Of a stretch of DNA of 64,000 nucleotides, positions 1 to 8,560 are shown one piece after another. Position numbers and translations under genes: made by a program. Numbering within the stretch: position 1 is the stretch's first letter; each line of letters starts with the position of its first letter. Source of the DNA: Allium sativum. Lineage: Eukaryota; Streptophyta; Magnoliopsida; Asparagales; Amaryllidaceae. The stretch lies in assembly GCA_030737875.1 (NCBI GenBank), contig CM060915.1, positions 634,758,786 through 634,822,785 of the forward strand. Direction: 5' to 3'. The notes below the pieces were generated by a model. It was not told where the DNA came from. It did no database searches and saw only the letters and a program-made list of their open reading frames with translations.

Positions 1-193
1 CATCAGACCGGATCGGATCGGTGCCTTCCACCCGGTTCGGATCGGCTCCTCCCATCCGATATGGATCCTCCTGATCGGAGCGGTATGCTCTAGAGCTTTG
101 AGCGCGTGACCTTGTTAACACAATAACTTGCTGATCTTCTCTGGAATCATTTCCCCTAGCGCCTTGCACTTCTTTTCCTTTGGTCTTAGCCAT
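1..193 (-). CDS. E0 gag-like ORF, 5' part (runs off left edge)
   Basis: The ATG lies at 193-191 on the minus strand, and the frame stays open to the window edge (64 codons). The product begins MAKTKGKEVQGARGN and is hydrophilic, rich in Arg, Asp and Gly. It follows a Tat-type LTR and a leader carrying GGTGCTTTCACTGAG, close to GGTGCTTTCATTGAG before the T1 gag, so the position implies the gag start of a second Tat-lineage retrotransposon. No conserved gag domain is reached before the edge. The distal codons come from GATCCGAACCGG-like repeats that also occur in the adjacent LTR, so this end may be low-complexity rather than structured. The start is the first ATG after the leader. Reading as gag is inference from position. 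Confidence 0.5.
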   Translation of the reverse strand, partial: MAKTKGKEVQGARGNDSREDQQVIVLTRSRAQSSRAYRSDQEDPYRMGGADPNRVEGTDPIRSD

Positions 194-670
194 AATACTT
201 GATTCTTCAACGGTTAGTCAACAAGTACTGAAAGATGTCAGAGACAAGGGATTAACTTCTTTGAACTTGAAAGTCCAAATAGTAGAATGATAATCCCAAA
301 AAAAAAGATGAGAATTCGAAGGTTCTCAGTGAAAGCACCAAAATTTTAGACCAAAAATTGGTTCTAACACCCAAATTAATGATGATTTTAATGAAATAGA
401 ACTAAAAAGCAACGAAGAACACACGATTTATAGTGGTTCGGCGTTAAAGAGCCAACGTCCACTTTCTATTCTTTTAATTGATGATTCGAATGCGAATACT
501 GCAATGATTCTCACTCAACTTCACAATTACAATGCATAAACTCACTCAAATCTCTCAAAAATAGACTTTAAGAGATGATTTTGATTTGAATGTAGTTATG
601 AAATTCGGTTATGGAGGAAGTTAAAACTGAGAATTTACCAAAAGATCCTTTCAAATGCCTCTAAATGGTG

Positions 671-678
671 TATTTATA
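671..678 (-). promoter_or_regulatory. E0 LTR TATA box
   Basis: The minus strand reads TATAAATA in the context ACCTATAAATACACC, the usual form of a plant LTR TATA box. T1 has the same octamer at 28332-28339. Confidence 0.5.
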
Positions 679-895
679 GGTGAAAAATCTCTTCGAAGTG
701 GCTCCGGTTCGGAATTGCGTTGCACCTATCCCATAAGAGTCGGGTTCGGAGGCTTCCAGATGGTGACAATGCATCGATTTAGTGGGAGATCGTGGGAGAA
801 ATGGTCATGCTTGGTCCGATTCTTCAGGAAACGTCTGTAGCAATGGTCACAGGCTCAGAGAAAGGGGTTCGGATCGGCTGCCTCTGATCCAATCC

Positions 896-1005
896 GATGA
901 GGCCACTTGCTATCTTTTGATAATGCTGACGTACTCCTCCGATCCGAACCGATGAGGCCACTTGCTATCTTTTGATGTTGCTGACGTACTCCTCCGATCC
1001 GAACC
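896..1005. repeat. 55-bp tandem repeat in E0 LTR
   Basis: A unit containing GATGAGGCCACTTGCTATC and CTCCGATCCGAACC occurs twice with a 55-base period (starts near 896 and 951). The CCGATCCGAACCGAT part appears again near 1056. The position upstream of the TATA box on the minus strand suggests U3 subrepeats. Confidence 0.75.
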
Positions 1006-1130
1006 GATATGGTATCTGCGTCCTTGATCTCTACTTACTACCTGCGCTATCTTCCTCCGATCCGAACCGATTGGTGGCTTTCTCACTGTCTGCCCTTTGT
1101 GTATCCTAGTTCACAAAGTAGGCTAACATC

Positions 1131-2600
1131 GACAAAAAGAAAAAGGTTGCTGCCAAGAGAACTCCCAAGGAGTTTCAAAGTGGAACAAACGAAGAGGAAC
1201 CTATCGGGGTTCATCCGAAAGATTCGGGAGTTGAGGATGACTTCCCCTCGATTCATGACTTACAAGTGGGGCTTGAAGCAACACCTCTTCCAAGGTTGGA
1301 AAATCTTCAAATGCCTAACATTATTCTCCCACCTCAAAGCTTAGACCCAAATCGATTCTTTGCCAACAAATCTGAAGGAACGACCTTTCCAGATAGACAA
1401 TGCGGTATCAGAGGTATAATCTTGTCATGATTATATGGTTTATTGCGTGTCACAACATCAAGTGCTTATGTATAAATCGAGGATCGCTTGCTTCATTTTG
1501 CTTTCCGTGCAGGTGTCGATGAAGAGTTTTATGGAGATCTGTTTGCCTCCTTCCCAATGGACACTGGGTTGGGGGAGGCTACTTTACCACGCACTGAAAA
1601 AGATGGCAACGAAAAAGACGATAATAGTGGAAGGAGGGAGACATAAGACGTAAGAGGAGACAAGGAAGGAAAAAAAGGAAGAATCGAGGGAAGACGGAAA
1701 GGAAGAACTGCCCGAGGATCAGGATGGACAGAAAAAGAGATGCTTGAGAAGACACAATCGAACGTCGGAAGATATGGAAGAGTTGGATCATGTGCCCAAG
1801 AAAAGGAAAAAAGATAATTCTCATAATCCCGTGGAGAGAAAAGGGGTCGAGCCCTCTCGAACAGTGATACATCGTCCCAGTCCTACAGTTGGAACTTCTT
1901 CCGCCGATCGATTCCAAGAATTGGAACGAAATTTCCCCGATCTCATTTTTTCTGAGATTGGGCCACCCCTCGAAATACAACCATTAACCCATAGCTTTCG
2001 TTGCCGCATGCGCAATAATTTGGAATATGCCCTATCTCATGGAAGGACAGGCGGCCGACTCTAACATGGAAGGCAAGCCCCCCTTCCCCCTCTTTTTTAA
2101 AATCCATCATCTCCTCCTAATCTGTTTATATTTCCTTTTTTCCTGTAGGGACTTCTCCGGTTGCTGACAGTGGAGATGAAGGATCTGCTGTTGAGAAGAA
2201 AGGCACCAGGAATGAAATGGACAAGATTGCAGGAGTGGAGGAGATCGACTTGGTATCTCCTGATATCGAGAACGTCGAGGAGTTCAAAAGAGAGGATCGC
2301 CCATCCATGGCCGAGATCAAGGATCAGGAAGACAAGGGAATTTCTATCGCAAAACAATAACCTATCGAAGATCATGAGACCGCCAGGCCTCTCCAGTTTG
2401 TTCCTCCGACCATTCTTTCTACAGCTCCATTCCCTGCTACCTCGATGAATCCACAGGCTTCTGCTTCGACTCCTCGTCCCTTTGGTAGCACACTTGGAGT
2501 GTCGAGACGTGTGATGACCACCGAAGAAATGCTGGAGATGATCAGGCAGAAAGAGTTGGCTGAAATGATGGAGCAAGGACTAATGCCACCTCCCGTTTAG
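1131..2600 (+). pseudogene. Intron-containing antisense coding region in the T1 3' end
   Basis: This lies opposite to T1 pol. Exon-like frames are 1131-1404, 1513-about 1650, about 1681-2072 and 2149-2600. Removing 1405-1512 (GT...GTGCAG) joins two open frames in phase. A GC-AG intron at 2073-2148 (AAG/GCAAGC, pyrimidine tract, CTGTAG) also joins open frames in phase. The product is charged, with a KKRKK stretch and an end rich in Met and Glu (TTEEMLEMIRQKELAEMMEQ). Breaks are a frameshift between 1650 and 1681, another near 2040, and TAA at 2358. Extra ORFs here, often antisense, are known from Tat elements, and some resemble plant mobile domain genes; I cannot confirm that identity. The 5' part may have been removed by E0. 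Confidence 0.55.
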
Positions 2601-3316
2601 GACTTTCTTTTTTCGTGTAACTGTCTAATGATGTATCTCTGATATCGTCGTTTGAATGGTACCTGTCATGCAGTAATATTTTGTGATGATATCAGGGTAT
2701 TATGAATGAAAACCAACTTATTTCGTAAGTAATGATAGCATATGTAACATAGATGTCGTGTGAATCTCATGGTTATGTTTTCAATGTCAAGGGTGAGTCA
2801 CCCTTTACCCTTGTCGGGGGCGCTTGCTATTTCTTTTGCCCCCAGTGTCGGGTAGATACTTAAGTGATGATCTCCCCATCGAACTCAAGAAGTCCCATCC
2901 TTAATCGAGGTTTGGGTGCAAATAAGCAGGGGCACCATCAGGCTTTTATACTTATCCTTTAGTCAATAAAGGGTAAAGTTTTATTGTTTGAGGGGTCTTT
3001 TGTCAAGGTGCACCATTCACGCTCGATTGTCGTTTATACTCTTCCTCAAGTCAATGAGGCTGGGAGTTGAGTCCTGATGGTCGATCAGTATGCCCAGATG
3101 GACGTCGACTTTTATCCTAGATTTATTCAACGTAAAAGTTGTAAGATAAGTCATTCGATCGCAATCACTAGTTCTTTATAATTACAACAAATCAAAGCAG
3201 GAATAGAGACTCTTATTATTAATATGCTAGCGCGATTAATGTTGGTCGCTTATCACAATGCTAAGAAACAAATAAATCAACAATCTAAATGAAGAAAGAA
3301 AGCAAAAACATAAATT
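2601..3316. other. T1 spacer between pol and the antisense coding region
   Basis: No open frame of note. The sequence holds GGGGGC-type tracts on both strands (around 2816-2850) and AT-rich stretches. It is best explained as 3' noncoding sequence of T1. Confidence 0.5.
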
Positions 3317-4537
3317 CTAAGAGAGATAATGTCGTAAATGCTCCGCATTCCATGCTCTTTGAAACAGCTCGCCATCCACAGTTGTTAATCTAAAACTTCC
3401 ATTATCGAGCTTTCTCTGAATGACGTAAGGTCCTTCCCACCTCGGGCCCATATGCATGGGGACTGGAAAGATTCGTTTCAAGACCAGGTCGCCTACTTCG
3501 AAGGTCTTTGGCCGGAATTTTTGGTTATAATATCGAGCGACTAATTGTTTGAGGGCCTGGGCACGAAGGTTCGCTTCCTCTCTTTTTTCGTCGACCATGT
3601 CCACGGACGTCAAGAGAAGTGCCTTATTAGTCAGGTGATCATAGTAGGTCATCCGGTTAGTCGGGACTTCAAGCTCGATCGGAAGGACTGCTTCAGACAC
3701 GTATGACAAAGCAAAGGGGGTATGCCCTGTAGCGGTCTTATGGATAGTGCGATACGCCCATAATGCCAAGGGTAACTCGTCGACCCATTTTCCTTTAGCG
3801 CGTTCCAGCTGTTTCTTCAAAATGGTTTTAATGATCTTATTGACCGCTTCAACTTGACCATTGGATTGAGGATGCACGACTGTGGTGTATTTCTTTTCAG
3901 TATGATATTTCTCACAAAAATCTCGAAATTCCAGACTATCAAACTGAGTTACGTTATCCGTGACAATGGTTCGAGGTACTCCATATCGACATATAATGTT
4001 CCTGACGACAAAGTTGATAACCTTCTTTGTTGTAATCGCAGTCATCTGCTCGGCTTCTGCCCATTTAGTGAAGTAGTCTACCGCCACAATCGCGTACCAA
4101 GCACCCCCTTTCGAAATAGGCAAAGTTCTGATGATGTCAATTCCCCACATAGCGAACGGCTAAGGGCTTGTCATCTGGGTAATATTCGTTGGGGGCGCCC
4201 GTGGGATTTGCGCAAACTTCTGGTACTTATCGCACTTTTGGGCATAGTTGGCGGCATCCTTATTAACGGTCGGCCAGAAGTATCCATAACACAGTATTTT
4301 CTGGGCCAGGGCTTGCCCCCCGATGTGTTCTCCACAATCCCCCTCATGTACATCCTGCAGTATTCTTTTGATGTCATTGTTGGCTACACATCGGAACATA
4401 GGAACAGAAAACCCTCTTCTATAGAGTTGGCCTTGCTGAACAAGATACCTGGAAGCTTGTCGTACAAACCTCGCCTTTCGTTTTTCTTTTCGGGCAACTG
4501 CCCGTGGGGAAGGAAATTTTTGATGGGAGTCATCCAT
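3317..4537 (-). pseudogene. T1 integrase
   Basis: Integrase inserts element cDNA into the host chromosome. The main frame, 4150-3317, carries the catalytic core: first Asp in MWGIDII, second Asp in IVTDNVTQF, Glu in SNGQVEAVNK. It runs on into a typical C-terminal region (GPYVIQRKLDNGSFRL) and ends LRHYLS. The upstream frame 4537-4160 holds the H2C2 zinc region (EGDCGEHIGG, then NYAQKCDKYQKFA), in which the second Cys of CxxC is Tyr. A stop lies between the two frames just before the core. No chromodomain follows, which separates T1 from A, B, C, F and G. The core is well preserved but the protein cannot be made whole. Confidence 0.85.
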
Positions 4538-5431
4538 GATTCTTCTTCGGGCTCGACATCCGTCTGATCAGCATCCATCTGGTCAATGCTTGGTACTTTC
4601 AAGATTTCTATGGGAACTAACTCTATCTCATTCGGATAGTCTGAACTGGCCAGTTTTGCTAGCCTATCTGCTTTTTGGTTTTCTACCCGAGGAATATGGG
4701 AACTGCTGTATCGATCGAAGTCCCGCAACAACTTCTCGACTTCTTTGAGGTAAGAAGTCAGTCGTTCTCCTCGGGTAATGAATTCCTTTAGGACTTGGTA
4801 GACTACAAGCTGTGAATCACAAAAGATGTCGAGCGATGTTATCTTCAGGTCTTTCGCTAGTTTGAGCCCAGCAATCAGGGCTTCATACTCAGAATCGTTA
4901 TTGTTTGCCAAAAACTCTAACCTCAGAGCATAATAAATCGAGCGCCCTTCAGGGGACAAAAGTACTATGCCGGCTCCGAACGTTGTTTATTTCGGGCCCC
5001 ATCCGTGTAAAGCTTCCAGCTGATTGGCCCCTGATCGACCTTCATAGGCTCGGGGTCATCATCTTGACACTCTTCCTCCGGGGTCGTAAATTCTGCTATG
5101 AAATTAGCTAAGGCTTATCCTCGGATTGACTTCCGTGGAATAAACGTTAGGTCGAACAGGCTTAATTCAATATTCCATTTTAGCAGTCTCCCACTTGCTT
5201 CTGGTTATTGTAAGATTTTTCGAAGAGGCTGATCAGTGAATATTTTAATTGGATGGGACTGGAAGTAGTGCCGAAGCTTCCTCGACATGATTAGTAAACT
5301 ATAGGCCAGTTTTTCGATTCTAGGACAATTACGTTCGGCTCCGGTCAATTTCTTACTCACATAATAGACCGGTCATTGCACTCGATCCTCTTCGCGGACC
5401 ATGATTGAGCTAATTGCATGTGCGGATACTG
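4384..5431 (-). pseudogene. T1 RNase H region
   Basis: RNase H removes the RNA strand during reverse transcription. Frame 4959-4384 contains NNDSEYEALIAGLKLAKDL (catalytic Glu), DIFCDSQLVVYQVL (Asp) and ENQKADRLAKLAS (last Asp). The first Asp motif, YTDGARNK, is near 5005 in another frame, so a frameshift separates it from the rest. From 5431 to about 5010 the connection from RT is broken by several stops. The C-terminal end overlaps the integrase frame above, which is a sign of a further frameshift near 4500. Confidence 0.75.
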
Positions 5432-6400
5432 CTAAATAGACGAACAAGTCTTCATGGTCGACAGGTTTGGATAGAATAGGAGGCTTTTCATGATGGTCAA
5501 GCAGATTTTGGAAGGATTCGACATAGTCGGGCATCCAAGCAAAGTTCTGTTTCCCCCTTTTATCAGTTCAAAGAAGGGCAGGCATTTATCAGTGGCTTTT
5601 GGGATGAATCTTCCCATAGCTGCTACCTTTCCTGCTAAACTCTGAACATCCTTTATCTGGCAAGGCTCCTGAATTCCCTTAAGGGCTGCAATTTGATCAG
5701 GATTGATCTCGATTCCACGGGAACATACAATGAAGCCGAGGAATTTTCCTGACGCCACTCCAAAAGAACATTTTAACGGATTTAGTTTCATTCTGTATTT
5801 CCGAAGGATGTTAAACATCCTTGACAGGTCGTTCACATGTTTGGATGATTGTTTTGACTTTAGCAACATATCATCTGCATACACCTCCATCGTTTTCCCA
5901 ATTTGATCATGAAACATTCGATGAACTAGCCTTTGATAGGTAGCTCCTGCGTTTTTTAGTCCAAAAGGCATCACCACATAACAATATAGTCCGAGGTCAG
6001 TTATGAAGCTGGTATGTTCTTGATCAGGGACATGCATGGCGATTTGGTTGTATCCGGAATATGCATCCATGAATGAAAGTAGCTCGTGTCCGGCGGTGGA
6101 GTCGACTAACTGATCTATTCTGGGCAACGAGAAGCTGTCCTTAGGACATGCTTTATTTAAATCAGAAAAGTCAATGCAGGTTCTCTACTTCCCATTAGCC
6201 TTCTTCACCAATACCGGGTTGGCTATCCAGTCAGGATAGGTTGAATCCCGGATGAATCCATTGGCTTGTAACTTCCCGATCTCCTCTTTTAAAGCTTTTG
6301 ACCTTTCAGGGCCCAACATTCGCCTTTTCTGTTTTACAGGAGTATACTTTGGGTCGATGCTGAGTGAGTGAGTTATAATTGAAGGAGATATCCCGCACAT
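5432..6400 (-). pseudogene. T1 reverse transcriptase
   Basis: Reverse transcriptase copies the element RNA to DNA. Frame 6400-6185 has the N-terminal part (PVKQKRRMLGPERSKALKEE, then YPDWIANPVLVKKANGK). A stop follows where the family has Trp. Frame 6127-5432 carries the palm: MDAYSGYNQI, VMPFGLKNAGATYQRL and the active-site box VYADDMLLKS, then LGFIVCSRGIEINPDQ. The sequence upstream of 6400 (LWANLDVFSWTHADMCGI) is in frame. The match to Tat-type pol is strong by recall. About two breaks occur in the domain, so it is inactive as it stands. Confidence 0.88.
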
Positions 6401-6605
6401 GTCAGCGTGGGTCCAGGAGAATACGTCTAAATTCGCCCAGAGAAATTCAATTAGCTCCTTTATCTGGAAGGGATCAAGATGAGACCCGATCTTTAGAACT
6501 TTATTAGGATCACAGTCATCGATCGGGACTTCTATAGTGGCCTCATTTGGAGCCGCTTTTTTACACCCTGACTCATTGTCATCCCGTGGGTCGATGTCTT
6601 CGACC

Positions 6606-6831
6606 TCATAGGACGATTGTCCTAGTCGCGGCCTCGTGGGGGTTTACTTCTTCAACGTCGAGGTGTTTCGCGGCATTGACATATCGTTCCATGGCCCTAA
6701 TGCTATGCCCCGTTGGATGTGGTCCTCCTACAATGGTGTTAATAACAATTCCTTTCCCTTTTTCTTGAGGAGTAGCACGAGGTGCTAGCTGACTTTGCTT
6801 GGGTAATGAAGTTCCTTGCCACCTTTCCCTT
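6606..6831 (-). pseudogene. T1 gag C-terminus next to a lost protease
   Basis: Frame 6831-6606 encodes a polybasic gag tail with INTIVGGPHPTGHS, a motif that in Tat elements stands just before the protease. About 20 codons later it is joined, out of frame, to YEVEDIDPRDDNES, which normally lies after the protease. No aspartic protease signature (DTG or DSG) is visible in between. The simplest reading is an internal deletion of the protease with its junction near 6616-6622. Element A inserted at 6831, immediately upstream on the minus strand. Confidence 0.65.
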
Positions 6832-7091
6832 TGTAACAACCCGTGTTTTTATAATGTGTAATAACCATAAATCAAGGCAGAATTAATTTTTAAAATAAGA
6901 ATCAAGGGAAACGGGTTACGCAATTGCGTTCGTCTCAAAATTCTTCTTGGAAGCGAGTCCGAGTTTTCGAAAATCGGAGTCCGTATGACCAAGTTATGAC
7001 CTTTCGAAGTTTTCAAGTTCAAAACAGCTCAATTCGAATTCAAAATTCGAAATTCAAACCTCAGAATGGACTTGGCGGGAAATTCCCCACC

Positions 7092-7171
7092 CAGGACCAG
7101 GTCGACCTGGGGGTCGACTATGTAGACGACTTGCCCAGGACCAGGTCGACCATAGTGTCGACCTGGGGGTG
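7092..7171. promoter_or_regulatory. A LTR GTCGAC palindrome cluster
   Basis: GGTCGACC and GTCGAC recur about every 15-25 bases, linked by CCTGGGGG and CCATAGT spacers. The cluster lies about 90-165 bases before the TATA box. The 3' LTR copy is at about 24210-24293. Equivalent clusters stand before the TATA boxes of B, C and G. Use as a protein-binding upstream array is inference. Confidence 0.6.
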
Positions 7172-7256
7172 GACCTGGTGCCCGAGTCCACTTTTGAAGC
7201 TGGATTCACTCTGATGTTTCTGGCCTCGTTTCTGTCCACAATCGTTGACCTGACCC

Positions 7257-7264
7257 TATAAATA
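7257..7264 (+). promoter_or_regulatory. A 5' LTR TATA box
   Basis: TATAAATA occurs in the context GACCCTATAAATACAGCC; the 3' LTR copy is at 24370-24377. Transcription would start about 25-35 bases later. The AATAAA near the LTR end would then make R about 2.2 kb and U5 very short. Confidence 0.65.
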
Positions 7265-8174
7265 CAGCCCCTAACACCATTCTCTCTACATAAAATTCTT
7301 TCTGACCTTATGTTGCTCTAATTCTGGTTGAAAAGTTTGAGAAAGGGACTGCTTCTTCTACGTTGAGACTGCGTTAAGGGAAATGCTGATTTAGGGATTT
7401 CTATTAGACTTGACTAAGCATATAAAGATTCAACATCGACTCTCTTTTTCTAATTCTCGAACCACGATCTGTAAGCCCTGTTATTTTTAGATTTAAACTG
7501 TAAATGTGATATGGATATGATATAAATTGAAATTGGACCTATGTATGATGACTGTTTTACATCCATTCTTGTTCATCTTAGATCTTGACTTCTGGATATA
7601 TTACTATGACATTGATTTGGGGCCTATTCATGTTGTAAATCAAAAAGAAAGCCCCTCATATTATCATGTTGAATCTGCTATTAGTCACAAGTTTATGACT
7701 ATCACCTTATGTCAATCATTACTATGATTATGCTATCAACTTATGTCAATCGTTACCATGACTATACTATCACCTTATGACAACTGTTATCTTGACTAGT
7801 ACCTTGTCTGGTTAAATTTGAAATCTTTATGTTTGAGGCCAATATTCCATATGCCAGTAATGTTATATCATTTATCTCAAGTTATACCGTGTTATGCTAG
7901 TAATCACTTTTGCCACCTTATACCCATCCCTTTTTATGTTATTCCCTAATTAGATTTATTTGTATCGATTCGAGCTTATATGCGATGGGAATACGATTTG
8001 GGTAGATTAGGTAAATCCTAAATTGGCTTTAAACATGAACGTTATTATAACTTGAACCTGGATATGGACTTGAACTTGACACGATTTGACATGAAACATG
8101 ACATGAAAACTCGACATGAATCTTGACATGAAAACTTGAATGTGGGCATGACAATTAGATAAACTTGAAAATGG

Positions 8175-8378
8175 CCAACTCGAGGTTGGGTTGAGTTTGT
8201 AGTGTAAATCTGCCCGGAACTGCCGGGCAAATCCAGTAGCTGCAAACAATAGGATCCAATGTGGGTAGTTGGTCATATCGCACGTAAAACCCGAGGTTAG
8301 ACTATGTTGTGGTGTAAATTTGCCCGGAACCGCCCGACAAATCCAGTAACCACAACAGTTAGTCTAATGTGAGAGGTT
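8175..8378 (+). promoter_or_regulatory. Twin long hairpins in A 5' LTR
   Basis: Two adjacent hairpins of about 95 bases share one plan. Hairpin 1 (8175-8272) pairs CCAACT with AGTTGG and GTTTGTAG with CTGCAAAC. Hairpin 2 (8288-8378) pairs AACC with GGTT, TTAGACTA with TAGTCTAA and TGTTGTGGT with ACCACAACA. Both enclose the loop TGCCCGGAACCGCCCGACAA or a close variant, followed by ATCCAGTA. The 3' LTR copy (25282-25494) keeps the pairing. Function is unknown. Confidence 0.8.
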
Positions 8379-8407
8379 GAGGTGCACTAATGAATTAATG
8401 CCACATG

Positions 8408-8560
8408 ATAGGGTTAAGTCATGAACCACTTGAATATACTTAACCAACTTGACATGATGATTTGATAGGGTTAAGTCATGAACCGCTTGAACACACTTAA
8501 CCAACATGATACATGATTTGGATAGGGTTAAGTCACGAATTTGAATGACAACACTTAACC
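8408..8560. repeat. 57-bp repeats with GGGTTAAG / CTTAACC in A LTR
   Basis: Three imperfect units begin GATAGGGTTAAGTCA near 8408, 8465 and 8522. Each contains an inverted pair GGTTAAG and CTTAACC about 30 bases apart, so each unit can fold. The same repeats occur in the 3' LTR from about 25513 and in shorter form in C. Confidence 0.7.

Larger units (their letters stand above)
344..1128 (-). repeat. E0 5' LTR (Tat-type)
   Basis: On the minus strand the proposed LTR starts TGTTAGCC at 1128 and ends CTAAAA at 344, an imperfect inverted terminus. The internal region then begins TTTTGGTGCTTTC, parallel to T1, where LTR end CAACA is followed by TTTCGGTGCTTTC. Both LTRs share a block reading CCGAACCACTATAAA on the minus strand (near 431-446 here) and a TATA box, but otherwise differ, so E0 is a separate family and not the missing 3' LTR of T1. 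The right boundary at 1128 is inferred from the terminal motif and from the start of the antisense coding region beside it. Confidence 0.55.

Noticed and set aside
344..1128. E0 LTR as the 3' LTR of T1
   Set aside because: It shares only short blocks with the T1 5' LTR and is followed by its own leader and gag start.
7527..7727. ORF of 66 codons present identically at 24635-24835
   Set aside because: Both lie at the same place in the two LTRs of A, so identity comes from LTR duplication. No domain, and B, C and G lack it.
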